The position numbers were made by a program, and so were the translations under genes. Below, in pieces: positions 1 to 11,129 of a DNA stretch of 64,000 bases; the stretch's first letter is position 1; every line of letters starts with the position of its first letter. This DNA comes from Limnanthes douglasii subsp. nivea (lineage: Eukaryota > Streptophyta > Magnoliopsida > Brassicales > Limnanthaceae): assembly GCA_036936605.1 (NCBI GenBank), contig JAUPFV010000002.1, forward strand, positions 216,187,046-216,251,045, written 5' to 3'. The notes beneath the pieces were generated by a model. It ran no database searches and had not been told where the DNA came from. It was given only the letters and a program-made list of their open reading frames with translations.

Positions 1-74
1 GTTCCAGCCACATGTTCTCTAGCGTGCTCGGTCATAGTTAGATTAAGATTGTGTCATCCTTTCACATCACAATG

Positions 75-168
75 TTTTTGGTTTGTGAGGTGTTTAATAA
101 ACACAATGTCTTTATGTTCTTTTTTTGGTTTGTGAGGTGTTTAATAAACACAATGTCTTTATGTTCTT
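75..168. repeat. 47-bp direct tandem duplication
   Basis: Two nearly identical 47-bp units in tandem (75-121 and 122-168), each reading T-run, GGTTTGTGAGGTG, then AATAAACACAATG. The near identity points to a recent local duplication. No coding potential or known motif is seen. Confidence 0.9.
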
Positions 169-483
169 CCAAGTTAGATGTTTGTTAATAGTATTAAAAG
201 TAGCACTGGATTTCCAGTGAGATTTTTGTAATGTCAAAATCTTAATTCCTCAAGTTCTGTAATTGCAATAATTCTGTCAATACAAGTATTGTATGTGGAT
301 CAAGATCCAACTCAATCAGGCTTTATTATTAGAATAAGGCAAGAAGAAAATAACTATTATAACTTTTATAGTAATGAACTTCTTTTTGTTTATTCTAATT
401 ACACTTAAATTATCATGTAATACTTGATTAGCTACCTAGCTTCTATTTGATCCATAACAGCTTCGGAACGAGTTTCCGGCCGA

Positions 484-666
484 ATGATCTTCTTGCGGCT
501 GATTATATGCTGTCCACACCGGTTCTCCAACAACAAACAGCCTCATCATCTTCTTGCGGCCGATCATATGCTGTCCGCACCGGTTCTCCAACAACAAACA
601 GCCTCATCAGCTTCTTGCGGCCGGTTATATGCCGTCCACACTGGTTCTCCAACAACAAACAGCCTC
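484..666. repeat. 61-bp minisatellite, three units, locally GC-rich
   Basis: Three tandem units of 61 bp (484-544, 545-605, 606-666) and a few bases of a fourth. Each carries TCTTGCGGC, then ATATGC(T/C)GTCC, then GGTTCTCCAACAACAAACAG. Units differ by a few substitutions. Because 61 is not a multiple of three, the unit is read in a different frame each time. The open frames across it (447-749 and 484-684) are therefore by-products of the repeat, not evidence of a gene. Confidence 0.9.
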
Positions 667-1894
667 ATCATCTACAAACAATAACAACCAAATTATCAAT
701 TGTAAAATATGATTCATCATGGAAGCCTGTTTCTATTACGACCCTATGACTACTCTTATAAAACATATCCATGTAAGCCGTGACAGACAATAAGGCCGGT
801 TTGGTGCGGGTATAGACTAACCAAAATGTTCAAAACTAATGTTCAAATCTCAGGTCTTGTTTATTAATATAGTTACGTAAACAGATTTTGAGGATAAAGT
901 GAGCAGTCACATAATAAATACCATGTAATGCTTCCTTATCCTATCTTGGGTAGTTCCAGTTCCATATCATTCAGGTAATCTTCCGGATTCAAGTGCCTGT
1001 ATAGAACCCCCAAACCTGCAGATTATATAGAGAAAACCATGTTTGATCTTATGGAATTTGAATGAGATTAGCATTCAACATCTTCTAAATTCTTGTCTTA
1101 ATTTATTAGAGTGATTCAGACTTAAGATTATAAAATCTCGAACAAGCCGTATCTCTTAATCCCTAACTACACTTCGAATTCAAGCTGGTAGTCAAGTCTT
1201 TTCCTAATTAAATCACTTCTTGAATCTTAATCAGTAATCACTCTAAATAAAGAGTTTTCAAAAATTGAACGGATTTGATCCAATTTCAAATATAATAACC
1301 TGCTAAGTAGTTGAGGGAATCCAACTCCTTCGGTTGACGATGGTGAGGCAATCTCTCATCTTGATGGGTGTCATGAACCAAGCCTGTACCATACAGGCTA
1401 ATTCACATCCAATTTGAATCACTCTAATATTGATTGAATGGAGTGCGACTCAATTGTGTTTCGGATCTACGGGGAGGCATCCTGTTTCGTCTATATAAAT
1501 ATATCGGTTCTATTTTAGCAATCATTTTGCTCGGAGGGATAGTAATATCGAGGTTCAGAAGGATTATACAAAACCTTTTTTGCCCGATTTTATTCGATCT
1601 AAACCACTTTAGATACATTTCTGTATTAGGTGAATTCAATATATTAAAAATTGGGTATATTATTTTTTTAAATTTTGTATGTTTATTCCTCTCAATCCTG
1701 CAATCTCGTTTCTAACCGTCCAAACAACACCTTCTTGTCTCACCCTTGATCTTCCAAAAATATATATATTTAAAACCAACTACCGTTGATCTTCCAAAAA
1801 TTATATTCAATAATACGCCTTTATCATTTACTATGTACAATTTATCGTATTATTAACACTCTTTACTGTTTACTAAATTAATAAACAGTGCAAT
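667..1894. other. Unassigned AT-rich intergenic DNA
   Basis: I see no recognisable gene or element here. Open frames at 1434-1715 (+) and 1424-1639 (-) overlap each other antisense, match no family I know, and look like chance. Confidence 0.5.
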
Positions 1895-2561
1895 TAGGGA
1901 TGACAATGGTACGATTCGGACCGGGTTCGGGCCGATCCGTTTAGATCCGTTGTTTTTAACTCGAATCCGAATCTGATCTGACCCTTAACAGGTTTAATAT
2001 TGTCGAACCTTAATTCGTTTTGTTTATGTCAGTGGGTCGGTCCGGCTCGCAAATATTATTTTTATTATTCGGGTTGACCGAATTGGTTTGATCCGAACTC
2101 AAATTTGATTTTATTTTTAAATTAAAACAAAAATATAAATATAAAGTTTTAAACCAAATCAAATATAACTAAATAAAAATTGAATATTATCAAAGAAATA
2201 AACATAAATATAAAATAATAATTACTCAAAGACCTGTATATTATTAAAAAAACATACAAACATCAGTATTTTAGTAATTAGTAAGTATATTTTCTTGTTA
2301 TATTTTACAAATTTATAATTATTTTTTAATGTATTTTTAATTTATTTTTCATATATAGTTCATATTTGCGGACCAGGTCGGTTTGGATATATTAAAAATA
2401 TATACCCGACCCGATCCGCCTACGAATCATAATTCCTATATTCGTATTCGACCCGTTAAATATTCAGGCTGGATAAAGCCATACCATATTAGACCGGGTC
2501 GGGCCGGTTTGGACCAACTCGGGCCGGTTTGGGCTAGCTCTAACCAACATTACCACCCCTA
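1895..2561. mobile_element. MITE-like element with GGGTCGG-rich ends (hAT-type candidate)
   Basis: The left end reads TAGGGATGACAATG and the right end CATTACCACCCCTA; the second, reverse-complemented, matches the first at 11 of 14 positions. Just inside both ends is G/C-rich sequence with GGTTCGGGCC, GACCCGA and GGGTCGGGCCGG words, around an AT-rich core. Plant genomes contain abundant non-autonomous elements with TAGGGRTGGCAATG-type ends, usually placed with hAT. I could not find a clear 8-bp target duplication, so the exact limits and the superfamily are inferred. The frame open at 2383-2577 lies inside this element and is not a gene. Confidence 0.5.
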
Positions 2562-3129
2562 CCTACCATATCAGTAATTAAAACATGACCCAATTCACTT
2601 AAACTCAAACCCTGCTAACTAAATAAAACTGGTATTCCTAACCTCACCCGATCCCTAAGTGACACGGGTTAGGATGATGACTCAAGAACTTCATACAGTT
2701 CTAATACTTATTGAAAAATTTAATGTTTGTAATATTTATTTCACATTCATTGTCTCTTCTTAAAAGATGTTTATGCTTCTTGCTTCATCTGTTAAATACA
2801 ATTTAAATTACTTTTTAACAATAACTCAAATGTTGATTGTGATCTCAAAACAAACACGTTATCAATGTGTAATTCGAGACAAAATATAATCTAATCTTTT
2901 TATTAAGATTATAAAGTGAATAAAATGAGCTCAGACCCTATCAAAATTTGTAACATTACTTATACAATTGAAGTATTCAAACAGTTCTCAAGTACAACTA
3001 GTTACCAGTAATTATGCACCAGTAATAACAAGTTACGATCAAACCAAGCCAACCCATTATAATCTCGAATACTAAATTGTGATTCAATTAACAAAAAAAT
3101 CACCTAAAATGTGAAATCCAATCGTTTTC

Positions 3130-3379
3130 TCATTGAATCTTTGGTTTGACTATAATTAGACAAAAAGGTCGACGTTTGGAACTCTCATTGTATTTTAATA
3201 ACGCATCTTCCAAATACCCAGTTGAAACGCCAGATGATAAAGGACTATCGTTAGCAATCGACATTATTTGATCGATTATCTCACTGCTTTGTAGGTCTCG
3301 GTCTATAGAAGAACTATGCAAGTTATTGTTGTTCGTTGTTCGTCAATAGAGAGTAAGCTATAGAATGAAGCTCAGCCAT
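3130..3379 (-). pseudogene. Gene fragment resembling the 5' exon of a plant CCT-motif protein (A1 copy)
   Basis: On the minus strand an ATG at 3379 opens a frame beginning MAELHSIAYSLLTNNEQQ that stops after 18 codons. The adjacent frame continues at once through LHSSSIDRDLQ to SSGVSTGYLEDALLKYNESS and KRR, stopping near 3130. A one-base frameshift therefore seems to split one coding exon. From memory, an STGYLxDALLE...SKRRR stretch occurs in the N-terminal half of plant CCT-motif proteins (possible transcriptional regulators); this family call is tentative. No CCT domain is present. A TATA-like box lies upstream, so promoter and first exon appear copied together. The A2 copy shares the frameshift, so the gene was broken before duplication. 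Confidence 0.35.
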
Positions 3380-3440
3380 TTTTATTTTATTTTATGAAGT
3401 GTGTTGAAACTGAATTGGAATTATGATTGATGGATTAGGG

Positions 3441-3451
3441 GTTTTATATAG
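3441..3451 (-). promoter_or_regulatory. TATA-like box upstream of the CCT-like fragment (A1)
   Basis: The minus strand reads CTATATAAAAC about 65 bp upstream of the candidate ATG at 3379. The same box is kept in A2 at 23999-24009. The spacing fits a short plant 5' UTR. In AT-rich DNA a TATA match is weak evidence by itself; its position before the exon is what supports it. Confidence 0.35.
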
Positions 3452-3848
3452 TTAGACGGGTTTGAGTTTATGTGAGTTGGATCGGGTTTTATTATTGACT
3501 CGGTCTAGTCCATTACTTTAGTAAATATTGAATGAGATTAATAGTATGGTAAATAGTAAATCTTAACAATAAATGATAAAATCTAAGTGGAAGCTTATTA
3601 GGCAACTGACTAGGCATGTAGATATGGTATTACTTGGTAGATTTTCTAGGGACCAATGATAACATGAGAAGTTGATTTTGGTCTACCACGTGTCATCTCA
3701 TAAAAAATCACACATTCGGGAGAGGGGCTAAATATGTAAAATTCTAAAATGTTCATGAATGTTGTGAGACAAAAGCGAGCGTATGAGACTAGTTTGAGAC
3801 AAACGCGAAACATATGAGACTAATGGTGATTTTTAGCGCAATTCGGAA

Positions 3849-3850
<2 letters not shown>

Positions 3851-3880
<30 letters not shown>
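3851..3880. repeat. (TA)n microsatellite
   Basis: About 15 uninterrupted TA dinucleotides. At the matching place in A2 (~24295-24322) the tract is CA-rich followed by TA, so this site has changed in sequence and length between the copies. Confidence 0.9.
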
Positions 3881-3885
<5 letters not shown>

Positions 3886-4476
3886 CATGAAGTGTCCAAT
3901 TTAAACCAAATTCTAAGAATAAGGTTGGGTCTACTTTCTGCATCAATTGACCTATAGGCCCACAATGACGCTTGGAGTCATGGTTGACTAGTTCTCTTTT
4001 GCACATTCAATGAGATGTTAAATGCCTCCCCAAAAAATTATGTATGTTACCTCTACATGTCCATTGTTATGGGGATGGAATTTATCTTTTAAATTTGGCA
4101 GAAGATGCATAACTCTGAATTTTGGAATTCATACCGTTATTATTACTTAATAAACCTCATATCTTCAACATATATATATTTTGAGGGCGTTGATAACTTG
4201 ATTTCTGATGACTTCTGCAAAAGGGTTAGCTTGTACTATATTAAAAGAATATTTTACCTTACAAAAAGATGTCATCGATCATATGAGGCCTTAGGAATGG
4301 TCCCTCTAGATCTAAATATCTATATAGAATGGAAAAATTCAAATATTTAGTTAATAAAGACCTCTAGGGGGTTGAATAGTGTTGGCAAATCCTTAACATG
4401 TATCACAATGTTAAACCGAAACGTTAGAATATGCTAGAATAGTGGACCAATAATATCCAACAAAAAAGATCCTATA

Positions 4477-4662
4477 ATGATTTTTTATAATTATGACGCA
4501 CTCCATGTTCACCCTCATAAAGCTCTTCTAGAACGAAAGTCGAATCGTCAATTTTGTTTAGCCTTGCTTGTACAATGTGTCTTGATCGATAACTATTTAT
4601 CCTTTATATACGCATTTTATACTAATTTAGTAGCTAGTTTATATATTAAAATAATAAAATGA
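4477..4662 (+). other. 61-codon ORF kept open in both A copies, unidentified
   Basis: An ORF beginning MIFYNYDALHVHPHKALLER, open for 61 codons here and also for 61 codons in A2 at 24944-25129. Of the handful of differences, nearly all change the amino acid, so I see no sign of selection on the protein. It may be a remnant of a larger coding exon. I recognise no domain. Confidence 0.15.
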
Positions 4663-4932
4663 TCTCATTGTGTTTAATTTTGGATTTACTAGGTACTTGA
4701 GAGATTTATTAAATTAAAAAGGAAAATTGTGCTAAATTGGAAAAATGAACAAAAAATGGAGAAAGAAAAAATCAAAGACTTAGACAAAAAAACAAAATAA
4801 AGTAACGAATTTAAGAATCAAAGTCAAAAAATTAAGGGAGATAAAATAAATCTAATTGATGGATCAAGAATTAAAAGCTCATTATGTATAAAAAAAATAC
4901 AAAGTTGATTAACTAAGCTTAAATATAAACTT

Positions 4933-5822
4933 TGTTGGGATATCTACTATACCCAATATTCTAAGCTTAAATATAAACTTTTTATGTTTTAAAAGATAAG
5001 ATTTGGGGTTATAAATAAGGGACACTCGATGGAAGAAAAAATCATCACTAATATCATATCACAACAAACAAAAGAGCAAAAAATAACTTCTTGATTTCAA
5101 GATTAAGAAAATGATTATTCTCTTTTTCTTCTTTCTCTTTATTTTATGTTTATGATCATGTTTAGTTGCAGCTAAACTGTATTTTCTATGGTTATTGAAC
5201 CTCTATAAATATTTTTATTATGAATTAACTCTATGTTCTTTTTTACTTTTTACTTTGTATGTATTTTATTAGTGCTATATTAGTTTTAATGTTTTCAATT
5301 ACCTACGTGTTAAATTAAATTATTTCATATCTACATTTGGACCGAGAGATAGAAACTCTTTTTGAACTATACGATTATCTCTAGATTGAATGTGTAGTAT
5401 AGTACAACCATTGACTATTGAGATCTAAACTAGATTCTTAGTGTTTATGACCCAATTACACGAGATATAGCACGAGAGATATAACAAATTGTAAGAGAAT
5501 CTTATTTTAAATTAAATTATATAAAAATTAAGATATATTAATTGTAATAATTCTTAGTAAACATATTACATGTCCAATTATGGTGGAATGTTTTGTTATT
5601 GATATTATATATTCCCTTATTGTTTTATTTTTCTTTCATTATAAATCACCAAATTTGATCTTCGGATCACAAATTAAATTGCTTAGATATATAAATCTTT
5701 ACTTATGGGGATATAAATAGATAATTTAGTTGGATTCGATATTAAACTTGAGTCTAAAATATTCGTATTACTTGACGATAATTGATACTCCTATTGAGTA
5801 ATATAAGAATCGATATCCAACA
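4933..5822. mobile_element. Candidate solo LTR (Copia-like ends) in A1
   Basis: The segment begins TGTTGGGATATC and ends GATATCCAACA. The ends are short inverted repeats in the TG...CA form typical of Copia LTRs (TGTTGG...CCAACA). About 80 bp in there is a TATAAATAAGG box, as expected at a U3/R boundary. The A2 copy (25402-26291) has exactly the same 890-bp length. Against this, the flanking 5-mers (AACTT and TATGT) are not a target duplication, and no primer site follows. The call rests on end structure and TATA position only. Confidence 0.3.
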
Positions 5823-8167
5823 TATGTGGATAAAAAATAGTATAATTACGTCTTATTTTTAACTTGTATAATATCGTAGAGCGGAAAGTCTTTGATAACA
5901 TAAACAATGCCCAACATTATGGCATTTCTTTGAAGCTAATTGGAAGATATTAGTCTCTTGACGTTTCACTCGATAAATAACTTAAAAAAAATATAATACT
6001 GTTAAAGCTGAAAATATGATCGATCAAAAGACTATATGGTTTCCGTCTTACTTACGAGACATCCTTAAAAACATATAATAATGTTAAAGCTGGAAATATA
6101 ATTGGTAGAATGACTATATGGTTTCCATCTTACTTACCACATATACAATAACAACAATAACAACTAATAATGAGTATGGAGGCTGAAAATTGAATACAAT
6201 CCCATCTAATTAAACATAAGAAATTATCTTAATTTGAAAATAAATTTATAAGTATGGTCCACAAAAGATAAAAATAATGTTATCATCCTAATATACATGT
6301 TGTAAGACACTTACAACCGGAATAAAAAAATAGTCGCGTGTCCTTTTCGTCTAACTATTTATGTCAAGTTATCTCATTTATCTATTTTTAATCTAAAGAA
6401 GAGAGATATTTGGGAGAATCGTCATCGGGTCCATCACAATAAGTCAACTTTACGAGATGGACCGATTTCACATCCCCGCTTTAAGTTTTGCATGAATAAT
6501 TCTGATATAACATATTGTTGCTCTAGGTTTTATTTTATTATCGATATAATATCATTTTTATGATTAATATCCACCAAGGTAACCTGACAATACGAAAACC
6601 TACTTTATATGATCACATGCAACCAAGTGTAGTGTTGATATATATATGTTCGACCATCAAATATGAAATGATCTGGATTTTTAATAAAATATGATACAAA
6701 TTCACACATTAAGTTAAATTAAACACAATTCGAAAAGTAGAAAAATACTGAAAAAATATTATCGTAATATGGTTTTTGCACAACCTATAAGGGACTTACC
6801 AAATCACTGCCATGATTTAGCATTTTATGATATGGATTTCACTTAAATCTGTTTTGCAACATTACCAAACGTTTTTTTAGCTTTCAATATCCACAACTCC
6901 CTAAATTCAAAACAATTTTTGAACAAACTAATTATTTTTTATAAAAATAATATGTGGTATTGGTAGTCGTTGATTTCAGCATGATCTTCGTAGTTTTGAA
7001 ACTATGGATCCTCAAAATATGATTAAGAAAATTGTAAAAAAATAAAACATCTTAAGAAAGTTCTAAATACGTTGAAATTAAATAATTTAATATATATATA
7101 TATATATAACCAATTATAGTTTATACAGTAGATAAAGAAACAACTTTTATGGAAAAAACATAGATTAGAAAAATGATGGTGTTTTCTTTTATCATGAAAG
7201 AGGTTAAAAATTAACTGATAATGATCATGTTCTTTATTGATTACATACTCTAAACTCACCCATAACAAATTTAATATATATTTTTAGGATTCACTAATCT
7301 TCCATTTTCATTTTTATTAAAAAATATCTAAATTTTGTTATATGGAATAGTATCTCATATTTTGTTAGCACAATTGAAAAAAATATTATTCATATGTTTT
7401 ATTAAAAATAATATTTTCTTATCAAATTATATGAATTTCCTTGAGTTTTATAGATTTCAAGTTTCAAAAACATAAAAATCATTTCTATTAAAGATGCTCA
7501 TCATAAACTAAATAACTCTTTTATTTTCGAAATTTATCATTTGAGGTTTTTAGTAAGATTTTTCGATTTTTTATTTTTTATTATATTTGTTGGAATCAAT
7601 ATGAATATAATTAGTATGTATTACACTAAAGAGTGGTTTAATATCACGACCATAGAGTACTTGTTAAGTCAACACTTTTGTTGTTTCAATTGTCCGATGA
7701 ATTTAATATGTACGGTCGTTTATTAAATTGTCTTGTTAAAGAAAAACTACACCCTGGCCAAATTTGATATTTTATCTGACAAAATAAAAAATATTCATCA
7801 AATAGATTAGTTTCCAATTGAAACTATTAATATATATATGGAGAATTCAATTTTATCAATCATTATAGGTTGAACCATTATGCGAGATTTTATTTGTTAT
7901 TTTTTAATTTTTGGATTGTTTTAAAAATGTATATCAATCAAATTTAGATTTTTTAGATCACTTTGTCAATATATGTCATTAAATTATATTAGAAGTGATG
8001 TTTACATGATTAGAACGAGTCAGACCGTCAGAGGTACTAGTTACCGTGATTAATTACCATATTGTTCATTTATTAGTGAGCATAATAATTATATAGTACT
8101 AATTTTGGAACCTATATGGGGAGTAAAAGTATTTTTTGTATACTGACATGTAAAACATTCAAAATGT

Positions 8168-8314
8168 ATGGAACACAATTACGATCTATCTAGAGGAGAT
8201 GACTCATTGGATGATAGACCGTCTGATGATGATTTTCCTACCAATTACATTCATAAAAATATGAATAAAAATGTAAGTTTTAATGAGGATTTTATGGAAG
8301 AATATAACATCTAG
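8168..8314 (+). CDS. Small acidic ORF (48 aa), unidentified, A1 copy
   Basis: A 48-codon ORF, MEHNYDLSRGDDSLDD at the start and FNEDFMEEYNI at the end, rich in Asp and Glu. The A2 copy at 28649-28795 has the same start, stop and length with four base differences, at least three of which change residues. It is below usual gene-finding length and could be one exon of a lost gene. I recognise no family. A is duplicated DNA, so conservation may reflect recent copying rather than function. Confidence 0.15.
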   Translation: MEHNYDLSRGDDSLDDRPSDDDFPTNYIHKNMNKNVSFNEDFMEEYNI

Positions 8315-8985
8315 ATTTTCTTGCCTTACATTTTGCATATTTATTTAGTGACGATAAAATATATTTATACTTATAATTTAGTTCGTTATTTTTTTATGTT
8401 TATACTAATGTTTATATATAATTTGATACAATCTTGTTTAGTTCCGCCTCCCAACTCTTTATTTATTGTTGTCTTAATTGGATCCATAAAGACAAATTAT
8501 TGTCTCAGAGAGAAGCATCATTTGACCTCTTAATACATTATTTTACTTATTTCACCATCAATATCTGAATGATAGAGGATTAAATTAACTAATCACATCA
8601 AAAGATCAATACCTTCCCATTCAACTTTGGAAAAATGTACATCATTTTAGACTAAGTCCAAATTATCACAGGTTTCCCAGTCAAGGGCATAATACTTTAA
8701 TTTTGAAAACAAATTAGAGTTTTACTCATTTTGGGTAAACTTATTAGATATCCAAGTTTAAAGTATCCAAGAAGAGCATGATAACTGTTTTGGTTTGGGT
8801 TCAAGATAGAAATGGATACGTCCAATGCTGACGGATCTTGATATGCTAGTAGTCATTGGACGGATCTTGATATCCTAGTAGTTGTGCGTGTATACATTTT
8901 GCATGTTTGTTTAGTGTATGATTTGGACATTTACGAATAAAAAATATATGAGACCCAATTGTTTAAAAGACATATGTATACTGAT

Positions 8986-9452
8986 AAACACTTGCGAGAT
9001 ACCATTCCCGAAGTTGATTGGGGAGTTTTTGAAGAAGAAATGTGGGCTAGATTTGGTCCCACATAGGCTGATAACTTCGATGAGGCATTGTATAAAATTC
9101 GCCAAACCGGTGCATTGCGTGACTATCACCGTAAATTCGAGAGACTCCAAAACAAGGTTGATAGCTGGACCAAGAAAGCGTTTTTGGGATCATATATGGG
9201 TGGGTTGAAGGAGACGATTGTAGAAGGGATCAACCTATTTCAACCCGAAACTCTACAACGCGCCATCATCCTGGTTATGATGCGTGAGAAACAGCTTCAG
9301 AAAATAGAATCCAGCCGCGGGTTTAGGAGTATTCAGCCAACAATGAGTGATTATCGACCACTGATGACTACTTCAAGAATTGCAAGATATCATCGAACTG
9401 TAGACAATACAAAAAAAAAGACTAACGTGGCAAGAGATAAAAAAGGGATCTA
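8986..9452 (+). pseudogene. Ty3-type gag fragment (B1)
   Basis: The frames 8918-9208 and 9088-9453 together encode the retrotransposon gag domain. Recognisable pieces are HLRDTI-like sequence, WG.FEEEMW..FGP, YKIRQTGALRDYHRKFERLQ, GWTKK-like WTKKAFLGSYMGGLKET and ETLQRAIILVMMREKQLQ. Gag forms the particle that packages the element RNA. This copy lacks the gag N-terminus because segment B1 starts in mid-domain, has frame breaks, and ends where the LINE begins at 9445. No protease or polymerase of this element follows. Confidence 0.8.
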
Positions 9453-10039
9453 GGGTTTCACCAGTAATTCATCTCGAGCGTAGTCTTTCATTTCTTAGGA
9501 AATCAACAGCTCTTTCTTAACAGAATTATTCTCATAGAATATCTTCATCATCTGTAGCTAAATAAAAGGAAGAAATCAAAGATTTCATCAATAAGTACGG
9601 AATCAAATTTGGAGTCAAATCGAAGACCTACTACTATCAGAAAACTGAGCAAAGAAATCAGAATTCATACTAAACAAAGATTTGATCAATAAATCCTGAG
9701 ATTCATCTTGCTTTACTTTCAGATGAAAGATGAAAGGAACCCTCAAGGAATGGGAAATCCAAGAGATTTAAACACCAAAAACTCAATAAATTCTTTGAGT
9801 CAAATAAAAACATAAGAAGATAAAGAAAGTACTAATATTCAAGATCACGAAGAAGAATTTCCCCTCTGAGATCTAACTCAAGGACAACACAAGAAGCAAG
9901 CAAGCAAAGACTCCAGACACACATGATATCATATAGATAAACTGTAAGACCCAAACATATAAAAAATGAAATTATTCATGAAAAGACCAGCATATCCGAC
10001 AAATCAGAATACAACACAATCCACTTCACCCAACAAGAT

Positions 10040-11129
10040 AAGTCAATGTTTCTCCAGAATTCTAAATTTACGTTAATAGGGAAGTTTACATTAGGTAGAC
10101 CTCATATGCCATTGATTCAAGTGTTTATGAAAAAATTAAAGTTGTATGGTGATTACAATATATCCATATGGGACCAAATATATTATTTATAGAACTACAT
10201 TTTACAATGACCTTAGGGCATTGTAGAGAATAAATGTTTGGCTAATTGACCAGCATTTTACGAGGCTTCTTAAATAGAAGCTGTATTTTAACCCAAGAAA
10301 AGAGTCCCTTGTGACACCTGTCTGGGTTGCATTTTCTAATATACCAGACTATCTATATAATATAAATACTATTAATTTAATTTCCAAATCATTAGGTAGA
10401 TCCCTTAAGACATGGATCACTAAGATTAATATTTCCAAGCATAACTATTACCAAGCTTGGATAAAATTAGATCTATCAAAGAATTTAAGGGACAATATAT
10501 GGATTAACTTTGTTCACCATTATGGATTCTAGATGGGCATTATACAGGGTTATAAACCTATATATTGTCCAGACTGCCTCCATCTTGGTCACCGTTGTGA
10601 ATTATGCAAAAAAACCAAAAAATCAAATGAAACCAAAGAGGAAACCATAATGGAAATCACCTTGGTACCCTAAAATCAACAAACAAAAAAACAAGTTGAA
10701 ACAAATAAGAATGTTTGGAAACAAAAGTCAAATTAGTAATAGTCAGTAAAGTTGATGAAAATAATAATCAATACTGTAAACAATCAGTCTGTAAATCAAA
10801 GTTTGATAGAAAATATTGGCTTAAAAAACTCCTTTATAAATGACACAAGCCATGAAATCATAGAAGCCCTCCAATCTACATACCTTGGAAATACATTTAG
10901 TACACTGAAAAACTCCTTTGGTGAATATAATATAAATGAATCTCCAAAACATACTTTAACTAGCAGCTTACCAGTTACTCCAACTCATACCAAACCTGAA
11001 AAAAACACGGACTTCACTAAAATCACTCATATAAAAGCAGAAAAAGCTAAAAAGGGTAAAAATAAAGTTACTAAGACCCTTAGTAACCCTCCAAAAGTCA
11101 TAAAAAATCTCAACTCTAGTTTTAAATGA
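10040..11129 (+). pseudogene. LINE copy 1 ORF1 (DUF4283 / zf-CCHC_4 nucleic-acid-binding protein)
   Basis: Across frames I read LIGKFTLGRPHMPLIQVF, then NPRKESPVTPVWVAFSNIP, SLGRSLKTWI, and YKPIYCPDCLHLGHRC. These match the DUF4283 fold (GKF..GRP, F.P..ESP..PVWV..LP, G.PL) followed by a zf-CCHC_4 knuckle. In plant LINEs this ORF1 protein binds the element RNA. The C-terminal part is an open 125-codon frame (10752-11129), Lys-rich at its end. Stops and frameshifts interrupt the DUF4283 part. The TGA at 11127-11129 overlaps the ORF2 ATG. Confidence 0.75.

Larger units (their letters stand above)
2715..8987. repeat. Segmental duplication A, copy 1 (A1)
   Basis: The segment is collinear with 23248-29469, differing by a few percent plus small indels. 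It starts at AAAATTTAATGTTTGTAAT and stops at CATATGTATACTGATAA. At the right edge it passes directly into segment B1, with a 2-bp overlap of the two homologies (AA, 8986-8987). No terminal inverted repeats, Helitron ends or target duplication are visible. It reads as duplicated genomic DNA rather than one transposon. Features inside it are listed separately; the rest is AT-rich and unassigned. Confidence 0.85.

Noticed and set aside
447..749. 100-codon ORF over the 61-bp repeats
   Set aside because: The repeat unit is not a multiple of three, so the same DNA is read in changing frames; composition comes from the minisatellite.
1434..1715. 93-codon hydrophobic ORF and its antisense partner (1424-1639)
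   Set aside because: Neither matches a family I know, both strands are open, and there are no neighbouring exons or promoter.
2383..2577. 64-codon ORF
   Set aside because: It lies in the MITE-like element and reflects GGTCGG-type words, not coding sequence.
2715..8987. Segment A as a Helitron or DNA transposon
   Set aside because: No TC start, CTRR end with hairpin, terminal inverted repeat or target duplication is seen at either copy.
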